A DNA stretch of 64,000 nt from Fimenecus sp051881435 (lineage in GTDB: Bacteria; Bacillota; Clostridia; Oscillospirales; Acutalibacteraceae). Both the position numbers and the translations under genes were made by a program. Below, piece after piece: positions 43,208 through 51,390 of the stretch (position 1 is its first letter; every line of letters begins with the position of its first letter). The stretch lies in NCBI GenBank assembly GCA_051881435.1, contig JBJEPW010000045.1, positions 1 to 64,000 on the forward strand, given 5' to 3'. Under the pieces are notes generated by a model, which ran no database searches, was not told where the DNA came from, and was given only the letters and a program-made list of their open reading frames with translations.

Positions 43208-43813
43208 ATGGATTATTCTTATGAAGAAAAAGCCGTTGAAAAGGGCTTTAAAACCGTTTGCGGCATTGATGAGGCAGGCAGAGGTCCGTTGGCAGGTCCC
43301 GTATATGCTGCCGCCGTTATTTTGCCCTTAGGGCTTGATATTGACGGTTTGAACGATTCCAAAAAGCTTAACGAGAAAAAGCGCGAAATGCTTTTTGACG
43401 TAATTTGTGAAAAAGCCGTTGATTTTTCAATCGGTATTGCCGATGAAAAGGAAATTGACGAAATAAACATATTGAACGCAACATTTTTGGCAATGAAAAG
43501 AGCAGTTGAGGGATTAAAAGTTAAGCCTGATTATGCCTTGATTGACGGCAACCAATATCCTCATATCGGCGGCGTTACCGAAGAAACAATCGTGAAAGGT
43601 GACGGAAAAAGTATGTCCGTTGCGGCGGCATCAATACTTGCAAAGGTGAGCCGTGACCGCTTTATGCTTGAAATTGCGGAAAAATATCCCCAATACTGTT
43701 TTGAAAAGCATAAGGGCTACGGCACAAAACTGCATTATGAAATGCTTGAAAAATACGGCATTTCTCCCGTACACCGAAAATCCTTTCTCAAAAAGCTTAT
43801 CGGTGAAAAATAA
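43208..43813 (+). CDS. rnhB: Ribonuclease HII
   Basis: A 201-residue enzyme cutting RNA in RNA-DNA hybrids and at single ribonucleotides. Catalytic acidic residues are in GIDEAGRGPLAGPV and LIDGN, with SVAAASILAKVSRDR and EKHKGYGT blocks. The ATG at 43208 has GGAGA 7 bases upstream. It follows ylqF closely and overlaps yraN by one base (TAATG). Confidence 0.96.
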   Translation: MDYSYEEKAVEKGFKTVCGIDEAGRGPLAGPVYAAAVILPLGLDIDGLNDSKKLNEKKREMLFDVICEKAVDFSIGIADEKEIDEINILNATFLAMKRAVEGLKVKPDYALIDGNQYPHIGGVTEETIVKGDGKSMSVAAASILAKVSRDRFMLEIAEKYPQYCFEKHKGYGTKLHYEMLEKYGISPVHRKSFLKKLIGEK

Positions 43814-44178
43814 TGGACAAAGAGCTTTTGGGCTATTACGGTGAAATAATAGCCTCTCGCTATTTAAGAGAACACGGATACATAATTTTAAGCGCTCATT
43901 ACAACAGCAAATTCGGTGAGATTGATTTAATTGCCGAGGATAGAAAGTACATAGTTTTTGTTGAGGTAAAAACAAGAAGCGAGGGTATGAGGTATTCTCC
44001 TGCCGACGCGGTTGATTTTGCCAAAAGGTCGAAGATTATTTCAACTGCTCAGATGTATTTAAAGGATTACGATATGAAGCGTCAGCCTCGGTTTGATATA
44101 ATCGAGGTGTATTTTAAAGACGAAAATCCCGTAAAAATCAATCATATGGAAAATGCCTTTAACGCAGAGGGCAAATAA
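43813..44178 (+). CDS. yraN: YraN family (UPF0102) endonuclease-like protein
   Basis: A 121-residue protein with a restriction-endonuclease-like fold: GEIIASRYLREHGYIIL, the active-site pattern GEIDLIAED...FVEVKTR, and a KRSKIISTAQMYL helix. Its cellular role is not established; linkage to rnhB suggests nucleic-acid processing. It starts in the rnhB stop codon and ends the operon. Confidence 0.92.
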   Translation: MDKELLGYYGEIIASRYLREHGYIILSAHYNSKFGEIDLIAEDRKYIVFVEVKTRSEGMRYSPADAVDFAKRSKIISTAQMYLKDYDMKRQPRFDIIEVYFKDENPVKINHMENAFNAEGK

Positions 44179-44191
44179 TTTTAAATTATAA

Positions 44192-44220
44192 TTGAAATGC
44201 ATAAAAATATATGATAGAAT
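44192..44220 (+). promoter_or_regulatory. Extended -10 promoter of thrC
   Basis: TTGAAA at 44192-44197 and TAGAAT at 44215-44220 with a 17-base spacer and a TG one base before the -10 (TGATAGAAT), 24 bases ahead of the ATG. Confidence 0.72.
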
Positions 44221-44244
44221 ACCACACGAAAAGGATGTGTTTAT

Positions 44245-45738
44245 ATGTATTATACAAGTACAAGAGATAAATCGGTTAAGGTGACTGCCGCCGAGGCAAT
44301 CGCAAAAGGTATTTCCGCAGACGGCGGACTTTTCGTACCTACTGAAATACCTCAAATCACTGCCGATTTTATAAATAATCTTGTGCCTATGAGCTATATC
44401 GACCGTGCAAAAGAGGTCTTAAAGCTTTATCTTACGGATTTTACCGCTGAGGAGCTTTCAATGTGCGTTGAGGGTGCATATAAGGCGGGTAAATTCAGCT
44501 CCGAAAAAGTTGCGCCCCTTTATAAGCTTACCGATTCCGCAAATGTGCTTGAGCTTTGGAGAGGCCCTACATGTGCGTTTAAGGATATGGCTTTACAGCT
44601 TCTTCCTTATCTTTTGACAGTTTCTGCGGGGAAAACCTTAAAGGACACGGAAATTGTAATTCTTGTTGCAACTTCGGGTGATACGGGTAAGGCGGCTTTG
44701 GAAGGATTCCGCGATGTTCCCAACACAAAAATTCTCGTATTCTATCCCGTTGACGGCGTAAGCCCTATGCAAAAACTTCAAATGACAACGCAGGAGGGCT
44801 CAAATGTAAGCGTATGCGCCATCGAGGGCAACTTTGACGATGCTCAAAGCGGAGTTAAAAAGATTTTTACGGATAAAGATATCGAAAAGAAATTCAAAGA
44901 AAACGGACTTGCATTTTCTTCTGCAAACTCAATCAACTGGGGCAGACTTGTTCCTCAGATTGTGTATTATGTATCGGCATATTGCGATATGATTGCATCG
45001 GGAGAGCTTAAAAACGGCGAAGAAATGAATGTTGTAGTCCCCACAGGTAATTTCGGCAATATTCTTGCCGCATATTATGCAAAAAGAATGGGTGTTCCCG
45101 TTAAAACTCTTGTTTGTGCATCAAATAAAAACAATGTTCTTACAGATTTCTTAACAACAGGTACATACGATAAAAACAGAGATTTCTATTGCACCACATC
45201 TCCCTCAATGGATATTTTGATTTCAAGCAACCTTGAAAGACTGCTTTTCCATCTCTGCGGCGAAAACGATGCACAGGTAAGAGAGTGGATGACTGAGCTT
45301 TCCGAGAACGGCAAATATACCGTTACCGATGATGTTGAAAGCAAAATCAAAGAATTATTTGCGGCAGGCTGCTGTGATGATGTTGAGACAAAAGCAACCA
45401 TCGGCAAGGTTTTTGCAGAGAAAAACTATCTTTGCGATACCCACACCGCCGTTGCAGTAAAGGTTTATGACGATTATAAGGCAAAAACAGGGGATGTAAC
45501 GCCCACCGTAATTGCGTCCACAGCCAATCCTTATAAATTCTCTGCAAGCGTGCTCTCCGCTATAACGGACAGTATAAAAGCCGATAACGAATTTGATATG
45601 GTGGAAGAATTGTTTGAAAAATCAGGTGAACCCGTTCCCGCACAGCTTGCAACGCTTAAAGGCAAAACACCCCGTTTTACCGGCGTATGTAAGAAAGAGG
45701 ATATGAAGCAGGTTGTTTTTGATATGTTAGGTATATAA
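44245..45738 (+). CDS. thrC: Threonine synthase
   Basis: A 497-residue PLP enzyme converting O-phosphohomoserine to threonine. The N-terminus MYYTSTRD, the PLP lysine region GPTCAFKDMALQLLP, VATSGDTGKAALEGF and SINWGRLVPQIVYYVSAY are diagnostic for the long bacterial/yeast-type enzyme. A single-gene unit: its own promoter, and a terminator shared with the convergent DUF1540 gene. No other threonine genes are adjacent. Confidence 0.96.
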   Translation: MYYTSTRDKSVKVTAAEAIAKGISADGGLFVPTEIPQITADFINNLVPMSYIDRAKEVLKLYLTDFTAEELSMCVEGAYKAGKFSSEKVAPLYKLTDSANVLELWRGPTCAFKDMALQLLPYLLTVSAGKTLKDTEIVILVATSGDTGKAALEGFRDVPNTKILVFYPVDGVSPMQKLQMTTQEGSNVSVCAIEGNFDDAQSGVKKIFTDKDIEKKFKENGLAFSSANSINWGRLVPQIVYYVSAYCDMIASGELKNGEEMNVVVPTGNFGNILAAYYAKRMGVPVKTLVCASNKNNVLTDFLTTGTYDKNRDFYCTTSPSMDILISSNLERLLFHLCGENDAQVREWMTELSENGKYTVTDDVESKIKELFAAGCCDDVETKATIGKVFAEKNYLCDTHTAVAVKVYDDYKAKTGDVTPTVIASTANPYKFSASVLSAITDSIKADNEFDMVEELFEKSGEPVPAQLATLKGKTPRFTGVCKKEDMKQVVFDMLGI

Positions 45739-45755
45739 GCCCTGTTAAAAAAATT

Positions 45756-45797
45756 GCGGAAACCGGGCGATGTCAAATCGTACGGTTTCCGCTTTTT
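45756..45797. terminator. Bidirectional terminator thrC / DUF1540 gene
   Basis: GCGGAAACCG pairs with CGGTTTCCGC around a 17-base loop, with TTTTT on the plus side and A-rich sequence (minus-strand T-run) on the other. Confidence 0.85.
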
Positions 45798-45802
45798 ACT
45801 GC

Positions 45803-45976
45803 TTAGCGGCAGTTCTTGGCATCAGCCTTCATCTGAAAGGTTGCGCATCTTGTGTCGTCACATGTGCAAGCGTCATGTGTGCCGACCTTGATTCCGTTTG
45901 CGGTGCAGTTCATATTACCGTCATTGTAAGTGCAATGGCATGCGTCGCAAGTAATGTTGTTGTTCTTTGTTTCCAT
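45803..45976 (-). CDS. DUF1540 cysteine-rich small protein
   Basis: A 57-residue protein, METKNNNITCDACHCTYNDG at the start, continuing with NCTANGIKVG, CTCDDTRCATF and a final NCR. The C-x-x-C-x-C...C-x-A-x-x-I-x-V pattern with a CATF end matches the DUF1540 family of small proteins of unknown function common in Clostridia, probably metal-binding. AAAGGAGGT lies 8 bases before the ATG. It is transcribed divergently from the phosphoesterase gene. Confidence 0.88.
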   Translation of the reverse strand: METKNNNITCDACHCTYNDGNMNCTANGIKVGTHDACTCDDTRCATFQMKADAKNCR

Positions 45977-46044
45977 TTCTACATACCTCCTTTCATTATA
46001 TTGTTTGAAAAGAACGGCGTGTTATTCATAGGAGATATTGTTTT

Positions 46045-46737
46045 ATGTCAGTTTTTGTAATCGGAGATACACATCTTTCCTTCTCAACCGATAAACCCAT
46101 GAATGTGTTTAAAGGCTGGGACGATTACATATACCGTCTTGAAAACAATTGGCAAAGGCTTGTCTCGGAAAACGATACGGTAATAATCTGCGGAGATATT
46201 TCCTGGGCTATGAGTCTTAATGAAGCGGAAAAGGATTTTGAATTTCTCAACCGCCTGAACGGTACAAAGATTATTTTAAAAGGTAATCACGATTATTGGT
46301 GGAATACCGCTTCAAAAATGGAAACTTTTTTTAAAGAAAAAGGCTTTGACACATTAAAAATACTTCATAATAATGCATTTAAAGCCGAAGGCATTTCCGT
46401 TGCAGGTTCACGCGGTTGGTTTTTTGACGCAGAAAAGGAAAATATTGACAAAGTAATGGCGCGAGAGTGCGGCAGAATACAGCGTTCAATTGATTGCGCA
46501 AAAGATTTGGGCGGTGAAACCGTAGTATTTTTGCATTATCCGCCTGTCAGCGAAACGAAGGATTGCGAACCCATTGTAGATGTGCTGAAAAGAAATAACA
46601 TTAAACGCTGTTATTACGGTCATCTTCACGGCGGTGCGTCACTTAATGCGGTAAACGGACAAAAATACGGAATTGATTTTCGCTTAATATCTGCCGATCA
46701 CCTGAATTTTTGCCCTTTGTTCATAAATCAGGATTAG
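46045..46737 (+). CDS. Calcineurin-like metallophosphoesterase
   Basis: A 230-residue enzyme with all metal-binding motifs of the family: GDTHLS, GDISWAMS, GNHDYWW, HYPP and GHLHGG. Such proteins hydrolyse phosphomono- or diesters, but the substrate is unknown. GGAGA lies about 9 bases upstream of the ATG. It stands between divergent DUF1540 and trigger factor and appears to have no operon partner. Confidence 0.9.
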   Translation: MSVFVIGDTHLSFSTDKPMNVFKGWDDYIYRLENNWQRLVSENDTVIICGDISWAMSLNEAEKDFEFLNRLNGTKIILKGNHDYWWNTASKMETFFKEKGFDTLKILHNNAFKAEGISVAGSRGWFFDAEKENIDKVMARECGRIQRSIDCAKDLGGETVVFLHYPPVSETKDCEPIVDVLKRNNIKRCYYGHLHGGASLNAVNGQKYGIDFRLISADHLNFCPLFINQD

Positions 46738-46794
46738 TTTTTACAAAAAACACCGCATTTTTTCTTAAATATGCAGAAAAACTTTGGGAAAATA

Positions 46795-46823
46795 TTGTAA
46801 TTGTGTTTTTTCTGTGATATAAT
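46795..46823 (+). promoter_or_regulatory. SigA promoter of tig
   Basis: TTGTAA at 46795-46800 and TATAAT at 46818-46823 with a 17-base spacer, about 46 bases before the ATG. Confidence 0.72.
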
Positions 46824-46869
46824 AAATAGAATTTTGCAAGTAAACAATGATATTCAGGAGGAATATTTA

Positions 46870-48303
46870 ATGTTAAAATCATCAAACAAAGTAGAAACAA
46901 ACATCTACCAGCTTGAAGTTGCGATTGACGGTGCAGAGTTTGAAAAAGCCGTTCAGCAGGCTTATCTCAAACAGAGAAAGAATATCGCCGTTAAGGGCTT
47001 CAGAAAGGGCAAGGCTCCCAGAAGCTTTATTGAAAAGGTTTACGGTGAGGGCGTTTTCTATGAAGATGCGCTTGAAATCCTCTATCCCGATGCCGTAGGC
47101 GATGCAATTAAAGAGGCAGAGCTTGATGTTGTTGATACTCCCTCTGACCTTGAAGTTCCCGAAATCGGTAAAGACGGTGTAGTTCTTAAATTTAAAGTTA
47201 CCGTAAAGCCTGAGGTTAAACTCGGTAAATATAAAGGCATTAAGGCAACCCGCCCTGCATCTAAGGTTACTGCCGACGAGGTTAAAACCGAACTTTCAAG
47301 AATGCAGGAGCAGAATTCCAGAATGGTAAGCATTGATGACAGAGCCGTTAAAAAGGACGATACTGTTATTATTGACTTTGAAGGCTTTGTTGACGGCGTT
47401 GCTTTTGAAGGCGGTAAGGCAGAAAGCTATAACCTTACCATCGGAAGCGGTGCATTTATCCCCGGCTTTGAGGATCAGATTATCGGCCGCAAAACAGGCG
47501 ACGAGTTTGATGTTAATGTAACCTTCCCCGAGGATTATCAGGAGGACTTGGCGTCAAAGGATGCCGTATTTAAGATTAAGCTTCACGAAATCAGAAAGAA
47601 AGAGCTTCCTGCTCTTGATGATGAGTTTGTTAAGGATGTAAGCGAATTTGATACTCTTGATGAGCTTAAAAAGAGCATAAAGGCTGACCTTGAAAAGGCA
47701 AAAAAGGAAGATGCCGATAATAAAGTTACAAATGACCTTTTAACAGAGGTTGCAAACGGTATTAAGGCTGAAATTCCCGCTTGTATGATTGAAAAGGCAA
47801 TTGATGATATTGTAAGCGATTTTGATTACAGACTTCAGTCTCAGGGCCTCAATCTTGACACATATCTTATGTACACAGGTATGGATAAGGATAAGTTCAG
47901 AGAAGGCTACAAGGAAAATGCAGAAAATCAGGTTAAACTTCAGTTAGCCCTTGAAGAAATTGTTAAGGCTGAAAATATCGAGGTTTCCGAGGACGACATA
48001 AACGCCGAATATGACAGACTTGCAAAAGCATATAATATGGAGGCTGATGTAATCAAAAAGTCACTTCCCGCGGATGCAATTACAGGCGATATTAAGTCAA
48101 GAAAAGCAATTGAGCTTATTAAGGACAATGCTGTAATAACAGAGGAAAAAGCAACAGCTAAAAAGACTGCGGAAAAGAAAGAGCCGGCTGAGAAAAAGCC
48201 CGCTGCCAAGAAAAAGGCTGATACTGCCGCAAAGGAAGATAAGCCCGCCGCAAAAAAGCCCGCTGCTAAGAAAACTACAAAGAAAAAAGCAGACGAGGAA
48301 TAA
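46870..48303 (+). CDS. tig: Trigger factor with Lys/Ala-rich C-terminal tail
   Basis: A 477-residue ribosome-bound chaperone. The N-terminal domain carries the ribosome-docking signature GFRKGKAPRSFIEK, the middle is an FKBP-type prolyl isomerase domain (DTVIIDFEGFVDG...GSGAFIPGFEDQIIG), and the C-terminal helical chaperone domain ends near residue 424. The last about 53 residues are an added low-complexity tail made of EKKPAAKKKA-like units, resembling histone H1 tails, with alternating Lys, Ala, Pro and Glu. Typical trigger factors end at 425-435. AGGAGG precedes the ATG at 46870. clpP and clpX follow, the conserved Firmicute order. Confidence 0.95.
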   Translation: MLKSSNKVETNIYQLEVAIDGAEFEKAVQQAYLKQRKNIAVKGFRKGKAPRSFIEKVYGEGVFYEDALEILYPDAVGDAIKEAELDVVDTPSDLEVPEIGKDGVVLKFKVTVKPEVKLGKYKGIKATRPASKVTADEVKTELSRMQEQNSRMVSIDDRAVKKDDTVIIDFEGFVDGVAFEGGKAESYNLTIGSGAFIPGFEDQIIGRKTGDEFDVNVTFPEDYQEDLASKDAVFKIKLHEIRKKELPALDDEFVKDVSEFDTLDELKKSIKADLEKAKKEDADNKVTNDLLTEVANGIKAEIPACMIEKAIDDIVSDFDYRLQSQGLNLDTYLMYTGMDKDKFREGYKENAENQVKLQLALEEIVKAENIEVSEDDINAEYDRLAKAYNMEADVIKKSLPADAITGDIKSRKAIELIKDNAVITEEKATAKKTAEKKEPAEKKPAAKKKADTAAKEDKPAAKKPAAKKTTKKKADEE

Positions 48304-48362
48304 TTATCCGCTAAAAAAATTATATGTATAAGTGTTGAAGAATTGTCCAATAATTTGGCGTG

Positions 48363-48382
48363 TAAGGCGGCATACCGTCTTA
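48363..48382 (+). promoter_or_regulatory. Hairpin in the tig-clpP gap
   Basis: TAAGGCGG-CATA-CCGTCTTA, an 8-bp stem with one G-T pair and no T-tract, in the 136-base gap before clpP. It may be a leader structure of clpP. No CtsR-type direct heptads or CIRCE element were seen in this gap. Confidence 0.45.
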
Positions 48383-48439
48383 ATGCTGCGGGCGATTCTT
48401 TAATGCTATTACCGTTACCCTAAACAGGAGGTTTTTATA

Positions 48440-49021
48440 ATGGCACTTGTACCGTATGTTGTTGAACAAACAAGTAGGGGAGAAAGATCTTACGATATAT
48501 TCTCAAGACTTTTAAATGACAGAATTATCGTATTGTCGGATGAGGTAAATGACGCAACGGCTTCTCTTGTTGTTGCACAGCTTCTCTATCTTGAAGGGCA
48601 GGATAGTGAAAAGGATATCAGTCTTTATATTAACAGTCCGGGCGGTTCTGTTTCGGCAGGACTTGCAATTTATGACACAATGCAGTATATCAAATGCGAT
48701 GTGTCAACCATTTGTATGGGTATGGCGGCAAGTATGGGCGCATTCTTACTTTCTTCGGGAGCAAAGGGAAAAAGATTTGCTCTGCCCAACAGTGAGATTA
48801 TGATACACCAGCCCTCAGGCGGTGCGCAGGGTCAGGCAAGCGATATTAAAATCACAGCCGACCATATTTTAAGAACCCGTGAAAGACTCAATAAAATTCT
48901 TGCCGAAAATACAGGTAAGCCTATTGAGCAAATTGCCGTTGATACCGAGCGTGATAATTGGCTCTCTGCTCAGGAGGCAATGGATTACGGCCTTGTTGAC
49001 AAAGTTTTTTATAAAAGATAA
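48440..49021 (+). CDS. clpP: ATP-dependent Clp protease proteolytic subunit
   Basis: A 193-residue serine protease forming tetradecamer barrels. The catalytic triad is S98 (GMAASMGAF), H123 (MIHQPSGG) and D172 (DTERDNW). Length and N-terminal processing region (LVPYVVEQTSRGERSYDI) are typical. AGGAGG is 8 bases before the ATG. clpX follows after 17 bases, so ClpXP is made from one transcript. Confidence 0.97.
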   Translation: MALVPYVVEQTSRGERSYDIFSRLLNDRIIVLSDEVNDATASLVVAQLLYLEGQDSEKDISLYINSPGGSVSAGLAIYDTMQYIKCDVSTICMGMAASMGAFLLSSGAKGKRFALPNSEIMIHQPSGGAQGQASDIKITADHILRTRERLNKILAENTGKPIEQIAVDTERDNWLSAQEAMDYGLVDKVFYKR

Positions 49022-49038
49022 GCTTCAGGGAGATTTTT

Positions 49039-50337
49039 ATGGCACGAGATAACGAAAAAGAAAGAGCTGTTCGCTGTTCCTTTTGCGGAAAAACTCAGGA
49101 ACAGGTCGATAAGCTGATTGCCGGTCCCGGCGTATATATCTGCGATGAGTGCATCGAGCTTTGCATGGGAATAATTGATGAAAATGCAGAGCAAACTCAT
49201 AAGCGTTCCGGGAAAAAGGTTAAGCTTGAAGAAAAGGTACTTCCCAAGCCGCATCAGATCAAGGCGGCGCTTGACGAATATGTTGTCGGTCAGGAAGAAG
49301 CTAAAAAAGCTCTCAGCGTTTCGGTTTATAATCATTATAAAAGAATATATCACGGTAATGATGCCGGTGTGGAAATCCAAAAAAGCAATGTTGTACTTTT
49401 AGGACCTACCGGTGTGGGTAAAACCGTGCTTGCACAGACTCTTGCAAAAATAATTGATGTTCCTTTTGCAATTGCGGATGCCACAACTCTTACAGAAGCA
49501 GGCTATGTGGGCGAGGATGTTGAAAATATTTTGCTTCGCCTTATTCAGGCCGCCGATTATGATGTTGAGAAGGCGGAACGGGGCATCATTTATGTTGATG
49601 AAATCGATAAAATTGCAAGAAAAAGCGAAAATCCGTCCATAACCCGTGATGTAAGCGGCGAGGGCGTTCAGCAGGCTTTGCTTAAAATACTTGAAGGCAC
49701 CGTTTCCAATGTTCCACCGCAGGGCGGCAGAAAGCATCCACAGCAGGAGTTTATTCAGATTGACACCTCTAATATATTGTTTATCTGCGGCGGCGCTTTT
49801 GACGGCATTGAAAAAATCGTTGAAAAGCGTACAGGAAATTCAGGTATGGGCTTTGGTGCAGATATTAAGAATAAAGCGGAATTTGAGCAGGAGGACATTT
49901 ATTCTAAGGTCATCGCCCAGGATTTGGTTAAGTACGGTCTTATTCCCGAGTTGGTGGGCAGAGTCCCCGTAATAACCGCTTTACAGCAGCTTACTAAAGA
50001 GGATTTAATAAGAATTCTTACAGAGCCTAAAAACGCTTTATTAAAGCAGTTTAAAGCATTGTTCAATATGGATGATGTTGAGCTTGAATTTACCGATGAC
50101 GCTCTTAATGCAATTGCCGAAAAAACTCTTGAAAAGAAAACGGGTGCAAGAGGACTTCGCGGTATTATGGAAAATGTGCTTATGCCGATAATGTATGATA
50201 CTCCCTCGGAACACACGATTGCAAAGGTAATTATCACCCGTGAATGTGTTGTTGACGGTGTTTCTCCTGAAATTATTAAGGACGAGGGAAGAAAACCCAA
50301 CATACTCACTTCAAAGAGTATCGGTAAGGCGATATAA
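49039..50337 (+). CDS. clpX: ATP-dependent Clp protease ATP-binding subunit ClpX
   Basis: A 432-residue AAA+ unfoldase. The N-terminal C4 zinc domain (CSFCGKTQEQV...CDECIELC) recruits substrates; Walker A GPTGVGKT, Walker B IIYVDEIDKIA, the GYVGEDVE pore loop and sensor motifs follow. The IGF-type loop used to dock on ClpP is expected near KSGMGFGADI (residues around 268). The gene ends with a hairpin. Confidence 0.97.
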   Translation: MARDNEKERAVRCSFCGKTQEQVDKLIAGPGVYICDECIELCMGIIDENAEQTHKRSGKKVKLEEKVLPKPHQIKAALDEYVVGQEEAKKALSVSVYNHYKRIYHGNDAGVEIQKSNVVLLGPTGVGKTVLAQTLAKIIDVPFAIADATTLTEAGYVGEDVENILLRLIQAADYDVEKAERGIIYVDEIDKIARKSENPSITRDVSGEGVQQALLKILEGTVSNVPPQGGRKHPQQEFIQIDTSNILFICGGAFDGIEKIVEKRTGNSGMGFGADIKNKAEFEQEDIYSKVIAQDLVKYGLIPELVGRVPVITALQQLTKEDLIRILTEPKNALLKQFKALFNMDDVELEFTDDALNAIAEKTLEKKTGARGLRGIMENVLMPIMYDTPSEHTIAKVIITRECVVDGVSPEIIKDEGRKPNILTSKSIGKAI

Positions 50338-50345
50338 AGTTTAAT

Positions 50346-50372
50346 ATAAGCCACGGATTAACCGTGGCTTAT
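50346..50372 (+). terminator. Hairpin after clpX
   Basis: ATAAGCCACGG-ATTAA-CCGTGGCTTAT, an 11-bp perfect stem. Only GGTTTG follows, so termination may be partial and the exporter gene could be read through. Confidence 0.65.
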
Positions 50373-50394
50373 GGTTTGTCAGGAAGAAATACAT

Positions 50395-51294
50395 ATGAAA
50401 ACAAAAATTAAATCCACTGTTCTCCTTTTTTTAACTGCGATTATATGGGGCTTTGCCTTTGTTGCACAGCGAGTAGGTGCAGATTATGTGGGCACCTTTA
50501 CCTTCAACGGAATTAGATTTCTGTTAGGCTCTTTTTCGCTGATACCTGTTATTTTAGTATTTGAACGGGAAAAATATGATAAGCAGAAAATGCTTAAAAC
50601 TTTCGCTGTTTCTGTTGCAGCAGGAACAATTCTCTTTATTGCCGCTTCGCTTCAACAATACGGAGTTGTTTTGACAGGAAGTGCAGGCAAAGCAGGATTT
50701 TTAACGGGACTTTATACTGTTCTTGTACCTGTAATAAGATTTTTAATGGGCAAAAAAACAGATATTTTAACATTTGTCGGAGCTTTTTTTGCTGTGGGCG
50801 GGCTTTTTCTTTTGTGTATGACAGGGGACAAGCTTACCTTTGGCAAGGGTGATATTGTTTTAATTATAGGTGCCGTGTTCTGGGCTTTGCATATTCTTAT
50901 AATTGATAAGTTCGTTAACGAAATAAGCCCGTTAAAATTCAGTATGCTTCAATTCTTTGTTTGCGGTTTAATCAGTATGATAATTGCCTTGTTTACGGAG
51001 AATATTGAATTTACTGCCGTAAAATCAGCATTAGTACCGATTTTGTACGGTGGCTTAATGTCCGTAGGCGTTGCATATACCTGCCAGATTTTGGGACAAA
51101 AGGACGCTGACCCAACATTTGCTTCAATTGTTTTTTCAACCGAATCCGTTTTCAGTGCAATCGGCGGTGCAATAATACTTCACGAGATTATGAGCGGCAG
51201 AGGATATTTAGGTTGTGTTTTAATTTTTATAGGTATTGTTTTGTCACAACTGAATTTAAAAGAAATTTGCAACAAATTCCGTAACAAACAATAA
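50395..51294 (+). CDS. EamA/DMT superfamily transporter
   Basis: A 299-residue membrane protein with ten hydrophobic helices in two EamA repeats: AIIWGFAFVAQRVGADYVG...FNGIRFLLG at the start of the first, and AVFWALHILIIDKF in the second. DMT proteins export metabolites or amino acids; the substrate is unknown. The ATG at 50395 has AGGAAG 7 bases upstream. It lies between clpX and the sugar transferase. Confidence 0.9.
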   Translation: MKTKIKSTVLLFLTAIIWGFAFVAQRVGADYVGTFTFNGIRFLLGSFSLIPVILVFEREKYDKQKMLKTFAVSVAAGTILFIAASLQQYGVVLTGSAGKAGFLTGLYTVLVPVIRFLMGKKTDILTFVGAFFAVGGLFLLCMTGDKLTFGKGDIVLIIGAVFWALHILIIDKFVNEISPLKFSMLQFFVCGLISMIIALFTENIEFTAVKSALVPILYGGLMSVGVAYTCQILGQKDADPTFASIVFSTESVFSAIGGAIILHEIMSGRGYLGCVLIFIGIVLSQLNLKEICNKFRNKQ

Positions 51295-51328
51295 AAATGA
51301 CACAATTATTACATTTTACTGTAAATCA

Positions 51329-51357
51329 TTGACAAAATATGTCACATAAAGTAAAAT
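51329..51357 (+). promoter_or_regulatory. SigA promoter of the sugar transferase gene
   Basis: TTGACA at 51329-51334 and TAAAAT at 51352-51357 with a 17-base spacer. Confidence 0.78.
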
Positions 51358-51390
51358 ATCCAAAGCATTATATTCCTTTTGGAGGCATAT

